Notes under the pieces: generated by a model
The model's database searches: none
Seen by the model: the letters and a program-made list of their open reading frames with translations, nothing else
What the model was told of the DNA's origin: nothing
Position numbers and translations under genes: made by a program
Shown here: positions 56,466-64,000 of the stretch, piece after piece
Numbering within the stretch: the stretch's first letter is position 1
Layout of the letters: every line of letters starts with the position of its first letter
Virus record (IMG/VR): IMGVR_UViG_3300029286_003693
Span: 18,731-82,730 of that record
Direction: 5' to 3' (one strand)
Source: a virus
DNA length: 64,000 bases

Positions 56466-57698
56466 ATGGCACAAACACCAGTCGTAAAGAACGGAAATCA
56501 GCCGGCACCCCCGCCGGTGGTAGCGCTGATGAGCATCGAGGCGGCGCTCAAGTTGGTTGAACAGAAGGCCCCCGAGGCTTTCCCCGTCCTCTCCGGAGTG
56601 GTCCGAAAGGACATCGTATCCCTCGGGACTGACGACGCCTTTGCGCTGCGCGACCAGGAAGGCGAGATCCGGGCGTTCAAGCAGCCCCTCACCCTTAGTG
56701 AAAAAGCCGGAACACTGATTCAGCCTGTACCCGGTGGACCTTTCGCCGTCTCGGCTCAAGGGTACGAGGTATGGCAGGAAGCGGCCGGAGCGTGCGTCAT
56801 CTTCCCTTCAGAGGTCCTGGTCGACGGGAAGTGGCAGGCCAACCCCGCCGTGATCAGGGATACGAAGAACGGGCGTATCCTGATGATCTACGCTCGGGCG
56901 GTAGCGTTCCGGTTCTCGTCCAAAGGTATCCCGATGGTCTCCGACTGGACAACCATTTACGATACCCCTTCTTACCGCATGATTGACCTTCTGGGGAAGG
57001 CAAAGCAGTTTCCCCAGGCATTCACCCTTCTCCCCTCGGACATGGCACCTGAAAAAGAAAAAGGCACATGGGCGAAGTATCCCTTTGATGAAGCCACAAA
57101 CCTTTGGATGAACACGACACACGACGAGGCCTTGCGATGGCTGGCGTCGATCATCAACCGCGAAAAGAAAAGCATCGACTTCGCCCAGACCTTCGCCAAG
57201 CGGAATTCCCTCAAGCACCTCAGCGGCATCCAGAAGGCCCCCGGCTCGCAGTGGACCATACCCGTAATCTCATGGCGGCCCATCTCCGGAAACATCATCA
57301 AATGGGATGCGACGCAGTATGCCAACCTTCAGGCTCGTGTCGGGAAGATGATCTCCGGGGACCGGAGCGAGTTCGCGGCAAAAGAAATAGAAATGCGGAC
57401 CGGGGCGGAGAGGGTTTCTGATGACCTGAATGCAGTCCAGGAGGAAGCCCACATCGATCCCGAGGACCAGGATAGAGTTATCGATGTCGCCCCAGAGAAG
57501 GTCACGGAGAAGAAGCAGCCCGATGGACATGTCTCCAAGGTCATGCAGAATCTTGCTGTCGCCAAGAAGGAATTCCATGACGAGTACCTTGCTGCATGTC
57601 AGTCCATGGGGATCGAAGCGGACGCGGATATGACGGACGAGCATGCCATCAAGATCATGAATACAATCAACGAGACGCTGGATAAGGCAGCAGCGTGA
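56466..57698 (+). CDS. Phage early protein in the recombination block, function unknown
   Basis: 410 residues; SD AAAGGAGG. The N-terminal 30 residues are Pro-rich. The core is alpha/beta (RILMIYARAVAFRFSSKGIP, TIYDTPSYRMIDLLGKAKQF, HDEALRWLASIINREKKSID). Residues 310-380 are acidic and disordered. Its position next to the Rad50-like pair suggests single-strand annealing or DNA binding, but no RecT, Erf or Redbeta motif is certain. Confidence 0.7.
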   Translation: MAQTPVVKNGNQPAPPPVVALMSIEAALKLVEQKAPEAFPVLSGVVRKDIVSLGTDDAFALRDQEGEIRAFKQPLTLSEKAGTLIQPVPGGPFAVSAQGYEVWQEAAGACVIFPSEVLVDGKWQANPAVIRDTKNGRILMIYARAVAFRFSSKGIPMVSDWTTIYDTPSYRMIDLLGKAKQFPQAFTLLPSDMAPEKEKGTWAKYPFDEATNLWMNTTHDEALRWLASIINREKKSIDFAQTFAKRNSLKHLSGIQKAPGSQWTIPVISWRPISGNIIKWDATQYANLQARVGKMISGDRSEFAAKEIEMRTGAERVSDDLNAVQEEAHIDPEDQDRVIDVAPEKVTEKKQPDGHVSKVMQNLAVAKKEFHDEYLAACQSMGIEADADMTDEHAIKIMNTINETLDKAAA

Positions 57699-57707
57699 GG
57701 AGGGGTT

Positions 57708-58760
57708 ATGATTAGCAAAGTCACAGCAACAGGGTTCAAGGGGTGCGACTTCGAGCAGGACCTTTCCGAGCGCACCCTATTCGTCGGCCCGAACGGCGCC
57801 GGCAAATCGGCCCGATCCCAGGCCCTCCAGCTTGCCGTCAACGGGGGCGTCATCGGGGCAGGAAAGACGAATGACGATATCCTCTCCACGTTCGGGGAGG
57901 GAGACAAGCTGGTCGTCGGCGTGGAGATCGACGGAAAATACCTCTTTCAACGGGGGTTTGTCCGGGGACCATCCGGGTCTGTCTCCCAGGGTTACAAGGC
58001 GGGCGGGGTCAAGGTCTCGAAAGATTACTTCATGAAAGCCCTCGGGGAGTCGGGCGCTCCTGTCGTCCTGAACGTGGCCGACTTCATGGCGCTATCGGAC
58101 CAGAAGAAAATCGAAGCATTGTTTCAGCTATACCCTCCCGCGGGGGACATCAGCGCCGTGCAGGGGAAGATCGATACGTCCAAAGAGAAAATCAACTCCC
58201 TGGCCACAAAAGTGAAGACATCGGAACAAGCAGCGGCCCGTATTGCATCTTCAAAATCGCAGATCCAGGTCCCTGCGGGAACGCTCGCAGAGGTTGATGC
58301 TCAGATTTCCGCCATGGAGACAGAACTGAAGGAGGCTCAAGACAGCCTGACGCAGATCCGCCTGGAGGAGCAGAGGGCGGCGGATGAACTGAAGGCCAAG
58401 GATGAGGCTGAGCGGAAGGAAAAGGAACAGATCGCGGCGGCGGAAAAGGCCCAGGCCGAAAAAGCGGCTGCTGAAACCACCGCCATCACCGACGAAGCCG
58501 TGCAGAAGTCCCTGGCCGAAAGGCCGGGGGAGATGTCGAAGAAGTGTGAAGCGCTGTTTGGGGAGAAAAAAGCAAACCCGCTGATGGATCAATACCCCTC
58601 AGTCGCGCAAGCCGTTCAGGGAGTAATCGCAAATAACGGATCTGCGGCTTCCATCCAGGCCATCATCACAGCCATGGACGAAGCCGGGTGTGAATCCTGC
58701 GCGGCGAAGATGATCGCTCGCCGGGAACTAAGGAAATACAAGGAGGCGCAAAATGGATAA
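57708..58760 (+). CDS. Rad50/SbcC-like ATPase, N-terminal lobe with coiled-coil and CxxC
   Basis: 350 residues. Walker A GPNGAGKS at residues 27-34 in an SMC/Rad50-type N-lobe (MISKVTATGFKGCDFEQDLS), then coiled-coil from about 150 to 265 (Glu/Ala/Lys-rich). Near the C-terminus CESC (328-331) sits where Rad50/SbcC carry the zinc hook. There is no signature motif or Walker B; these are in the next gene, which overlaps by 8 bp. Together they would make one complete ABC-type DNA-repair ATPase. Confidence 0.85.
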   Translation: MISKVTATGFKGCDFEQDLSERTLFVGPNGAGKSARSQALQLAVNGGVIGAGKTNDDILSTFGEGDKLVVGVEIDGKYLFQRGFVRGPSGSVSQGYKAGGVKVSKDYFMKALGESGAPVVLNVADFMALSDQKKIEALFQLYPPAGDISAVQGKIDTSKEKINSLATKVKTSEQAAARIASSKSQIQVPAGTLAEVDAQISAMETELKEAQDSLTQIRLEEQRAADELKAKDEAERKEKEQIAAAEKAQAEKAAAETTAITDEAVQKSLAERPGEMSKKCEALFGEKKANPLMDQYPSVAQAVQGVIANNGSAASIQAIITAMDEAGCESCAAKMIARRELRKYKEAQNG

Positions 58761-59304
58761 ACAGATCATTGAAGACCAAATCATCGGCATCAATTCCCGG
58801 ATCATAGCGCTCCGGAAGGACAGGGACGTCCATGTCCGCCTCCAAGGGCTGAACGTCGAAGCCGAGAAACTTCGCGGAGAGGCGTCTGCAGATGCCGTGC
58901 AGATAGAAAAGGAAAAGGTTGTAGTGACCGTCCTGTTGGCCCAACGGCAGCAGATCGTTCAAAGCACCATCGTAGGGCTGTCAAAACGCATGGTGGAGAT
59001 CCTTCCGGTCGGCAGGCCGGATATCCAGATCACCGAGGACGGCGGCGTCTATATCGGATGGGTCCGCCAGGACGGAAAGAAAGTGGCTTATGCAGGGCTC
59101 TCTGGTGGGGAGAAGGCGCTTTTTGACCCAGCCCTTGCCTATGCCCTCAAGGCGAATGTGCTCCTGCAGGAGAGTGCAGAACTGGATGAAGAACGTCTAT
59201 TGGAATCCCTGGGGAAGTTTAACGGGGCGAAGGTCCAGGTCGTCGTCTCAACCTGCCATGCCCCGGCGGTACTTCCTGCAGAATGGAAGGTGATTCAACT
59301 ATGA
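58753..59304 (+). CDS. Rad50/SbcC-like ATPase, C-terminal lobe
   Basis: 183 residues: coiled-coil (1-70), then the ABC signature LSGGEKALFDPAL (116-128), a Walker B/D-loop region VLLQESAELDEERL (136-149) and an H-loop-like VVVSTCHAP. The usual Walker B Asp appears as Gln139 while the catalytic Glu140 remains. No N-lobe; it must pair with 57708-58760. No Mre11/SbcD partner is seen in the block. Confidence 0.85.
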   Translation: MDKQIIEDQIIGINSRIIALRKDRDVHVRLQGLNVEAEKLRGEASADAVQIEKEKVVVTVLLAQRQQIVQSTIVGLSKRMVEILPVGRPDIQITEDGGVYIGWVRQDGKKVAYAGLSGGEKALFDPALAYALKANVLLQESAELDEERLLESLGKFNGAKVQVVVSTCHAPAVLPAEWKVIQL

Positions 59305-61061
59305 CTCAACTCGACCTTCAGCAGCAAGCAGCCGCCACCACCACATCCCTACGCGCCCTGGTTCTTGCCGGCGCCGGGAGCGGTAAGAGCCGTTGTCTCA
59401 TCGAGCGCATCGCCTGGTTGATCGAAACGCAGAAGGTAAGCCCCACGGAGATCATAGCATTTTCGTTTACCAGAAAAGCCAGCGGCGAGATCCGGGACCG
59501 CCTCAAGGAGAGGATCGGCGGGAAGGCAACCGGCGTGCAGATGGGGACAATGCACGGCCTCTCCCTGGAGTTCATCCACCGCTTCGGAGAAGTCATCGGT
59601 CTCCGGCCAGCCAATGTCACCGTCTATGGTGACTTTGAATCAGGCTACCTACTCGCGGATGTCGCTCAGGAAATGAGCGCGAAGAAGCCCTCCATCAAGG
59701 CCGCGAAAGAGGCCCTTGAACGATACTACCAGACGGGCGAGGAGCCGAAAGAGGACGACCCTGGACGCGATCTATTCATGGTGTTCCTGGCAAGGTGCCG
59801 AGAGAATAACGCCGTTTCGTATGGATCACTTCTCGTCGGGATGCGGCTTCTCGTCCCGACGCTGGCCAAGTATCTCCACGTCCGGCATATCCTGGTTGAC
59901 GAAATTCAGGACATCGATCCTTTACAGTGGAACGTCATCAATGAAATGGTCTCGGCGTTCGGGTGTTCGCTCTTCGTCGCGGGGGACATCGATCAGAGCA
60001 TCTATGAATTTCGCGGAGCCGTTCCCCGCTACCTCGTTGACCACTCGGGAGAGTTCGACATCTACCGGCTGGAGGCGAATTACCGGAGTATGCCGGAGAT
60101 CGTCAAGGCGGCGAACAGGCTGATAGAAAACAATCAGGATCGAATCACAAAGACCATGAGGGCGACACGGGAAGCTCCGGCACTCGCACCGGAAAGCGTT
60201 CAGGTTGAAAACAACATCCAAAGCGAAGGGATCGTGGCCAGGGCCAATTCGTGGCACTGCACAGAGGCCCCCGTCGCCATCCTCGCCCGGAAACACTCCC
60301 TCCTCGGAAAGATCGACCGCCTCATGGAGGAGGCCGCTATCCCTCACACCTACATCGGCAAGACCACGGCTCTGACCAATTCGGAGCCCTTTCGTCGTTT
60401 CCATGCGTTTCTCAAATTGGCCGTCAACCCGTTCGACAACATGAGCTTTCTCCTGATCCGCGATATCATCGGGCTCTCGCGGGAGGAGTACGGGCGGATC
60501 AGGCTCTCTGCGGCGCAGACCGGGAGGAGTCATTTCCGGGTTCTCATTGAAAGATACGCCTTGGTAAGTACAGAAGACTTGAACATAACACACCTTGAAA
60601 ACAACCCCCTTATTACAGGCGGATCTTTATCGCAGTGCGCCGAATGGCTGAACGAACACCACCCCGACCTCTCTCCGGAGTCCATGGCCTTCATCCAGAA
60701 GTATGTCGCCGGCCATCCTGACGACATCGCCTCCTACCTCGACTGGCTCGCCACGTTCGACGTTCAAGACGAGATCAACGGGGAAGGGGCTGAAGGCATC
60801 ACCCTGGCAACCATTCATGCCGCCAAAGGGCTGGAATGGCCCGTCGTCATCGTCGCTGGATGCAACGAGGGAATCATCCCGGCGCGACCGAACGACACGG
60901 ATGAGATAGAGGGGGAGCGGCGCTCGATGTACGTCGCCATGACCCGCGCCATGGATCAGCTTATACTGACCGTCCGGCCCATGGAGTCAACAGACGCGGC
61001 GGGGAGGGTGCATAACTCGCCGGAGAGCCGGTTTATCACGGAACTGCAAGGAGATAGGTAA
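59301..61061 (+). CDS. UvrD/Rep-type SF1 helicase
   Basis: 586 residues from ATG 59301, overlapping the upstream stop (ATGA). Motif I LAGAGSGKS near residue 23-31, motif II LVDEIQDIDPLQW near 200, motif III GDIDQSIYEFRGA, motif IV region, motif V ITLATIHAAKGLEW and motif VI ERRSMYVAMTRA. The DEIQD form of motif II is a conservative variant. A 3'-5' helicase for phage recombination or repair, coupled to the Rad50-like pair. Confidence 0.9.
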   Translation: MTQLDLQQQAAATTTSLRALVLAGAGSGKSRCLIERIAWLIETQKVSPTEIIAFSFTRKASGEIRDRLKERIGGKATGVQMGTMHGLSLEFIHRFGEVIGLRPANVTVYGDFESGYLLADVAQEMSAKKPSIKAAKEALERYYQTGEEPKEDDPGRDLFMVFLARCRENNAVSYGSLLVGMRLLVPTLAKYLHVRHILVDEIQDIDPLQWNVINEMVSAFGCSLFVAGDIDQSIYEFRGAVPRYLVDHSGEFDIYRLEANYRSMPEIVKAANRLIENNQDRITKTMRATREAPALAPESVQVENNIQSEGIVARANSWHCTEAPVAILARKHSLLGKIDRLMEEAAIPHTYIGKTTALTNSEPFRRFHAFLKLAVNPFDNMSFLLIRDIIGLSREEYGRIRLSAAQTGRSHFRVLIERYALVSTEDLNITHLENNPLITGGSLSQCAEWLNEHHPDLSPESMAFIQKYVAGHPDDIASYLDWLATFDVQDEINGEGAEGITLATIHAAKGLEWPVVIVAGCNEGIIPARPNDTDEIEGERRSMYVAMTRAMDQLILTVRPMESTDAAGRVHNSPESRFITELQGDR

Positions 61062-61177
61062 TGGAAAAAGAAACAAACAAAAAAGAATGCCCCGAGCGCC
61101 CCGGATGCTTCATGTTCGTGACGTTCTGCGCGAAGTGCAAGAAGCGGGAGGGATGCAGGGCGTGGAGGAAAAGATGA
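61061..61177 (+). CDS. 38-residue Cys-rich protein
   Basis: ATG overlaps the helicase stop (TAATG). MEKETNKKECPERPGCFMFV continues TFCAKCKKREGCRAWRKR. Five Cys in C-x5-C...CxxC-x6-C spacing make a zinc-binding mini-domain likely, and the tail is basic. Its stop overlaps the next start (ATGA). Function unknown. Confidence 0.65.
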   Translation: MEKETNKKECPERPGCFMFVTFCAKCKKREGCRAWRKR

Positions 61178-61350
61178 AGTGTAAATCCTGCGGAAAAGAG
61201 ATCGTTTTTCTCCGGACGGACAATGGAAAGGCGATCCCGGTTGATAAGGATACGGTGGACACGGCAGACGAGTATTTCGACCGGGATCGCCACGTCACCC
61301 ACTTTCGCACCTGTCCAGAGGCGGGGAAATTCAGGAAGGTAAAGAAATGA
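61174..61350 (+). CDS. 58-residue zinc-ribbon-like protein
   Basis: ATG 61174 with GGAGG upstream. MKCKSCGKEIVFLRTDNGKA continues IPVDKDTVDTADEYFDRDRH and ends with HFRTCPEAGKFRKVKK. CKSC at the start and His/Cys near the end (HVTHFRTC) can bind one zinc; this layout is common among short phage proteins. Translationally coupled to the 38-residue gene. Confidence 0.7.
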   Translation: MKCKSCGKEIVFLRTDNGKAIPVDKDTVDTADEYFDRDRHVTHFRTCPEAGKFRKVKK

Positions 61351-61635
61351 GGAATGGGCAGACTTCCCGGAGCTATCCATTATGAGGGGAAAGCGGGGCC
61401 AATGCAGGGGGAGTAAGTTGTAGGCTAACCTGCCCCAACCGCTTAAAAGAGGAGAGCAAGGAATGACAAAGAGAATCATCCGATGGCTTTTCAGCCTTCT
61501 ATCCTGAAAACATATTTATGGAGGAGAGGAGAGCGCTGTTTCTTGATGCGGGGGGTGAGGACACTGATTACATAAGAGAAACGTATCGAAGTAATGATGA
61601 TGATAACGATGAAATTGAAAAGCGAGATTTAAAAA
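61351..61635 (+). other. Gap before the excisionase-like gene
   Basis: Contains a 14-codon frame at 61462-61506 (MTKRIIRWLFSLLS) after GCAAGGA that could be a leader peptide, and a 74-codon frame from 61518 whose acidic start overlaps the xis-like gene in another frame. Neither is convincing. No clear promoter or terminator seen. Confidence 0.35.
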
Positions 61636-62001
61636 ATGTTGACACTTTCAAGAAAATTCAACATAGATACTGCACCTCCGGCCCTGCTGACCCCACAAGA
61701 GGTCGCCGACCATTACAAATGCAGCATCAAGTCCGTCTATGAACGGAAAAAGGACCTTAAAGGATTTTACCCGCCGGGGATAAAACTGCTCCGCTTTTTG
61801 CCAGAGGTCATCTATGGGTATCTACAAGGACAAAACTACCAAGACATGGCAGTACAGATTCGAGCACGAAAAAAGGAACTATGCCGGGAGGGGGTTCACT
61901 ACCCGGCGAGAAGCAGAAGCCGCAAGGGTGAAGCGTCGGGAAGAAATAAGGACTCAAGTGCCGATACCAATCCCGATGAGTCAGACCGCCACGGGATTTA
62001 A
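61636..62001 (+). CDS. Excisionase-like HTH protein
   Basis: 121 residues. Residues 17-66 (LLTPQEVADHYKCSIKSVYE, then PPGIKLLRFLPEVIYGYLQG) are a MerR/excisionase-type winged helix. The C-terminal 60 residues are basic and overlap the integrase gene by 188 bp, so they may be a by-product of overlap. Excisionases direct the integrase toward excision and often lie just upstream of it. RBS weak. Confidence 0.6.
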   Translation: MLTLSRKFNIDTAPPALLTPQEVADHYKCSIKSVYERKKDLKGFYPPGIKLLRFLPEVIYGYLQGQNYQDMAVQIRARKKELCREGVHYPARSRSRKGEASGRNKDSSADTNPDESDRHGI

Positions 62002-63046
62002 GGCTATTGCCAATGAGTACCTTGATACATCTCAACGGAAGCATGTAAAAGACGTTTATCTCCGGAAGGTTAATGTCTGCAAGCGGTTCAGGAAGACTCT
62101 CCCGGATGGCGACATCCCGATCGAGGAAATCACGCCCCGGCACATCCACGACTATCTGAAGACCCTCGAAAGCAATAGCCTCTACAACGAACATCGGCAT
62201 GAATTGTCCGCGCTATTCTCCTGGGCGAAAAAGATATACTCCGCACAGCTCCCCTTCCTGATAAACCCCTGCATCGGCATCGAGCCCATGACCCATGTGA
62301 CGAAAGAGAAGGAGATCCCGACCCAAAAAGAAATACTCCGAATGATCGCGGCGGCCAACCCAGGAGACGACCGGGACATTTTCCTGACCTGCCTCCATAC
62401 TCTCGGACGTATCGATGAGATCCTGCGGCTGCGATGGCATGAGGACATCAACTTTGAGAAACGATATGTCGTCCTCTGGACCCGGAAGCGCAAAGACGGT
62501 GCCTACCAACCTGACGTCCTGCCGATGAACGACGATCTATACGATGTCCTGAAGAAGCGATGGGATACCCGTAAACAGGATAAATGGGTGTTCTGGAATC
62601 AGACGGCTAATGAGGGGCAGGGCGACAGGTATAAAGGGCGGCCCAAAATGATGTGGACGATCTGTAAACGCGCCGGATGCCCCCCGATCGGTACGCGAAG
62701 GGTCAAGAGATCCCCGAAGCAGATACGAGCGTTCGAGAAAAAGAACAACCGTCCTATCCGTGAAGACGAAAGAATTATGACCATCCCTCAGTATTACGGG
62801 TTCCATTCAATCCGGCACTTCATGGCGTCGTACCTGATGGATGAAAAGAAAGCATCCCTGAAAACCGTCTCCGGGATGTTGAGGCACAAAAACGTCAGGA
62901 CGACCGAAATTTACCTCCATTCCGTAGACGCATCCGCCCTTGCTCTGTCGGCCCAAATTAAGGGCGATTTTACGTTAAAAATGATCGAACCGCAGCGACC
63001 AGCCGCAGCGCAAGACCTATCCAAAGAAAAAGGGGCTACGGTATGA
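61814..63046 (+). CDS. int: Tyrosine-type phage integrase
   Basis: 410 residues. N-terminal arm-binding segment (MGIYKDKTTKTWQYRFEHEK), core-binding SAM-like domain (about 60-165), catalytic domain with Arg199 (HTLGRIDEILRL), His331 and Arg334 (FHSIRHF), His358 (GMLRHKN) and Tyr367 (TEIYLH). All key residues are present. It stands 22 bp from the 3' end of tRNA-Val, the usual position for an integrase using that tRNA as attachment site. Confidence 0.95.
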   Translation: MGIYKDKTTKTWQYRFEHEKRNYAGRGFTTRREAEAARVKRREEIRTQVPIPIPMSQTATGFKAIANEYLDTSQRKHVKDVYLRKVNVCKRFRKTLPDGDIPIEEITPRHIHDYLKTLESNSLYNEHRHELSALFSWAKKIYSAQLPFLINPCIGIEPMTHVTKEKEIPTQKEILRMIAAANPGDDRDIFLTCLHTLGRIDEILRLRWHEDINFEKRYVVLWTRKRKDGAYQPDVLPMNDDLYDVLKKRWDTRKQDKWVFWNQTANEGQGDRYKGRPKMMWTICKRAGCPPIGTRRVKRSPKQIRAFEKKNNRPIREDERIMTIPQYYGFHSIRHFMASYLMDEKKASLKTVSGMLRHKNVRTTEIYLHSVDASALALSAQIKGDFTLKMIEPQRPAAAQDLSKEKGATV

Positions 63047-63065
63047 CCCGTAACCCCCTGATTTT
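63032..63065 (+). terminator. Hairpin at the integrase stop
   Basis: GGGG-C-TACGG pairs with CCGTA-A-CCCC around TATGAC, followed by TGATTTT. The stop codon lies in the loop. A moderate intrinsic terminator for the left early transcript before the tRNA on the opposite strand. Confidence 0.55.
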
Positions 63066-63105
63066 CATGGTAGGCGGTACTGGGATTGAACCAGTGACTT
63101 CTACC
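63047..63105. other. Probable prophage attachment site (right end)
   Basis: The 3' half of tRNA-Val and the 22 bp between it and the integrase stop form the likely attachment region. The duplicated core cannot be delimited because the other copy is outside the window. Confidence 0.6.
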
Positions 63106-63142
63106 GTGTGAAGGTAGCACTCTCCCGCTGAGTTAACCGCCC
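63068..63142 (-). tRNA. tRNA-Val(CAC)
   Basis: 75 nt with encoded CCA. GGGCGGT/ACCGCCT acceptor (first pair G-T), D-arm AACTCAGCGGGAGAGT, anticodon stem CTACC/GGTAG with loop TTCACAC (anticodon CAC), T-arm CTGGTTCAATCCCAG. T33 is present. Its 3' end faces the integrase gene. Confidence 0.95.
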
Positions 63143-63190
63143 GGGCGTGCTATCCTATATCCTAAAGAAATCCCGTTTTCAAGCGAAAAA

Positions 63191-64000
63191 TCACCGCGTC
63201 CGCTGTTTCATCAGTTCCCCGTAATATTCGATCCTTCTGCTGCCGAAGGCGTCGTTGTACGGGTTGATCGCCTTGTTTCGCGCGAGGGTTGGGTCGATAT
63301 CGCCGCCGCCGATCTCCTCCGTCGCCTCCCCTCCCCGGCAGAGGATCGACCCGTCCGGACCCGTAATCTGACTTTTTCCCGTAAAGTGAAACGACTTTTC
63401 CCCCCGGGTTTCCGTCCCGGTCCGGTTGGCCGTGACGGCAAAAACGCGGTTTTCCAGGCACCGGGTGACCATCGCCTCCTGACAGTAAGGAAGGACGAGG
63501 TTCGCACAGTGGCAGATTACATCCGCGCCCTTGAGGGCCAGAATCCTCGCCGTTTCCGGGAAGATCCAGTCAAAGCATATCATGAGCCCCACGCGGCAGA
63601 TGCCGATGTCGTGGACGGCAGGTTCACGGTCCCCAGGATCGAACCAGAGGGTCTCCTCAAAAAAAAGATGGATCTTCCGGTACGTCGCAATATATCCGGC
63701 CGGACCGACCAGAACCGATGCATTGTAGCACTTGTCTCCGAATTTTTCGATCAAGCCGGCAACAACATACGCCCCTTTGGCCTTCGCCAGCCGGCAGAGA
63801 GACTCCGTGGTCTTTCCGAAAGGGATCTCTTCGGCAAGCGTCTCGATCTCCTGCCGCGAGGCAAAATGATAACCGGTATTGCACAACTCCGGAAGGACGA
63901 CCAGGTCCGCATCGGTTATGTCCACAAGCTTGCAGATTTTCAGGATGTTTTGCTCGATATCGCCGAGAACCGGCGTAAACTGAATGAATCCTGCCCTCAT
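63191..64000 (-). CDS. Carbon-nitrogen hydrolase, nitrilase superfamily (host gene)
   Basis: 269 residues, start codon at the last base of the window. The catalytic triad is Glu38 (VLPELCNTGY), Lys109 (YRKIHLF) and Cys142 (MICFDWIFPE). The length and the 'YNASVLVGPAGYIATYRKIH' strand match amidase/carbamoylase-type members. It hydrolyses a C-N bond in an amide; substrate unknown. It lies 48 bp upstream of tRNA-Val in the same direction and is the first bacterial, non-phage gene. Confidence 0.9.
   Translation of the reverse strand: MRAGFIQFTPVLGDIEQNILKICKLVDITDADLVVLPELCNTGYHFASRQEIETLAEEIPFGKTTESLCRLAKAKGAYVVAGLIEKFGDKCYNASVLVGPAGYIATYRKIHLFFEETLWFDPGDREPAVHDIGICRVGLMICFDWIFPETARILALKGADVICHCANLVLPYCQEAMVTRCLENRVFAVTANRTGTETRGEKSFHFTGKSQITGPDGSILCRGGEATEEIGGGDIDPTLARNKAINPYNDAFGSRRIEYYGELMKQRTR

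Overview
The window is almost entirely one integrated temperate phage, and it stops inside the phage at the left edge. The right boundary is visible. A tyrosine integrase (61814-63046) sits against the 3' end of a tRNA-Val(CAC) gene (63068-63142), and beyond it lies a bacterial nitrilase-superfamily gene. The other attachment site is outside the window, so the element is longer than 63 kb. The virion genes point to a short-tailed P22-like podovirus: P22-type portal, scaffold, N4-gp56-type major capsid protein, gp4-like adaptor and gp10-like propeller. The host looks like a mid-to-high GC Gram-negative; a deltaproteobacterial host is only a guess.

Layout. (1) 1-45906, minus strand: late operon, listed here against transcription. 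It ends (left) in a giant polyvalent protein of more than 3826 residues combining ADP-ribosyltransferase-like, zincin-like, N6-adenine methylase and SNF2-helicase modules. Upstream of that lie coiled-coil repeat proteins, lectin-like and collagen-like appendage proteins, a glycosyltransferase, a small methyltransferase, the tail and head proteins, portal, two DNA methyltransferases, and the two terminase subunits. (2) 45907-46937: non-coding region with repeats and a 13-C tract, then a lone plus-strand gene. (3) 47162-55091, minus strand: early right arm in lambda order: cro-like, small gene, cII-like, replisome organizer with internal iterons, DnaC-like loader, HNH/NinG-like protein, small zinc protein, KTSC protein and an unusual RAMP/Cas7-like protein. 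A 2.9-kb insertion sequence (48039-50956) has split one gene here; joining the flanks restores a 163-codon frame. (4) 55090-63046, plus strand: CI-like repressor, terminator, tRNA-Ser, small genes, a recombination/repair block with a split Rad50-like ATPase and a UvrD-type helicase, xis-like gene and integrase.

Regulation. The promoters driving the right and left early arms share an almost identical 21-bp operator built on GCAA-N7-TTGC, so one repressor should silence both arms.

The most unusual structure is a set of three intergenic arrays of degenerate pentamers (GCNNG on the transcript; 31, 19 and 12 units, each in unbroken 5-nt register) in successive gaps of the early operon. Two of them directly flank the RAMP/Cas7-like gene. 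Further points are a repeated AGTGGARGP box in the giant protein, an ORF embedded in its linker, two homologous RNA elements with terminators in the late operon, and a helically phased repeat in the small-terminase gene that may be the packaging site.
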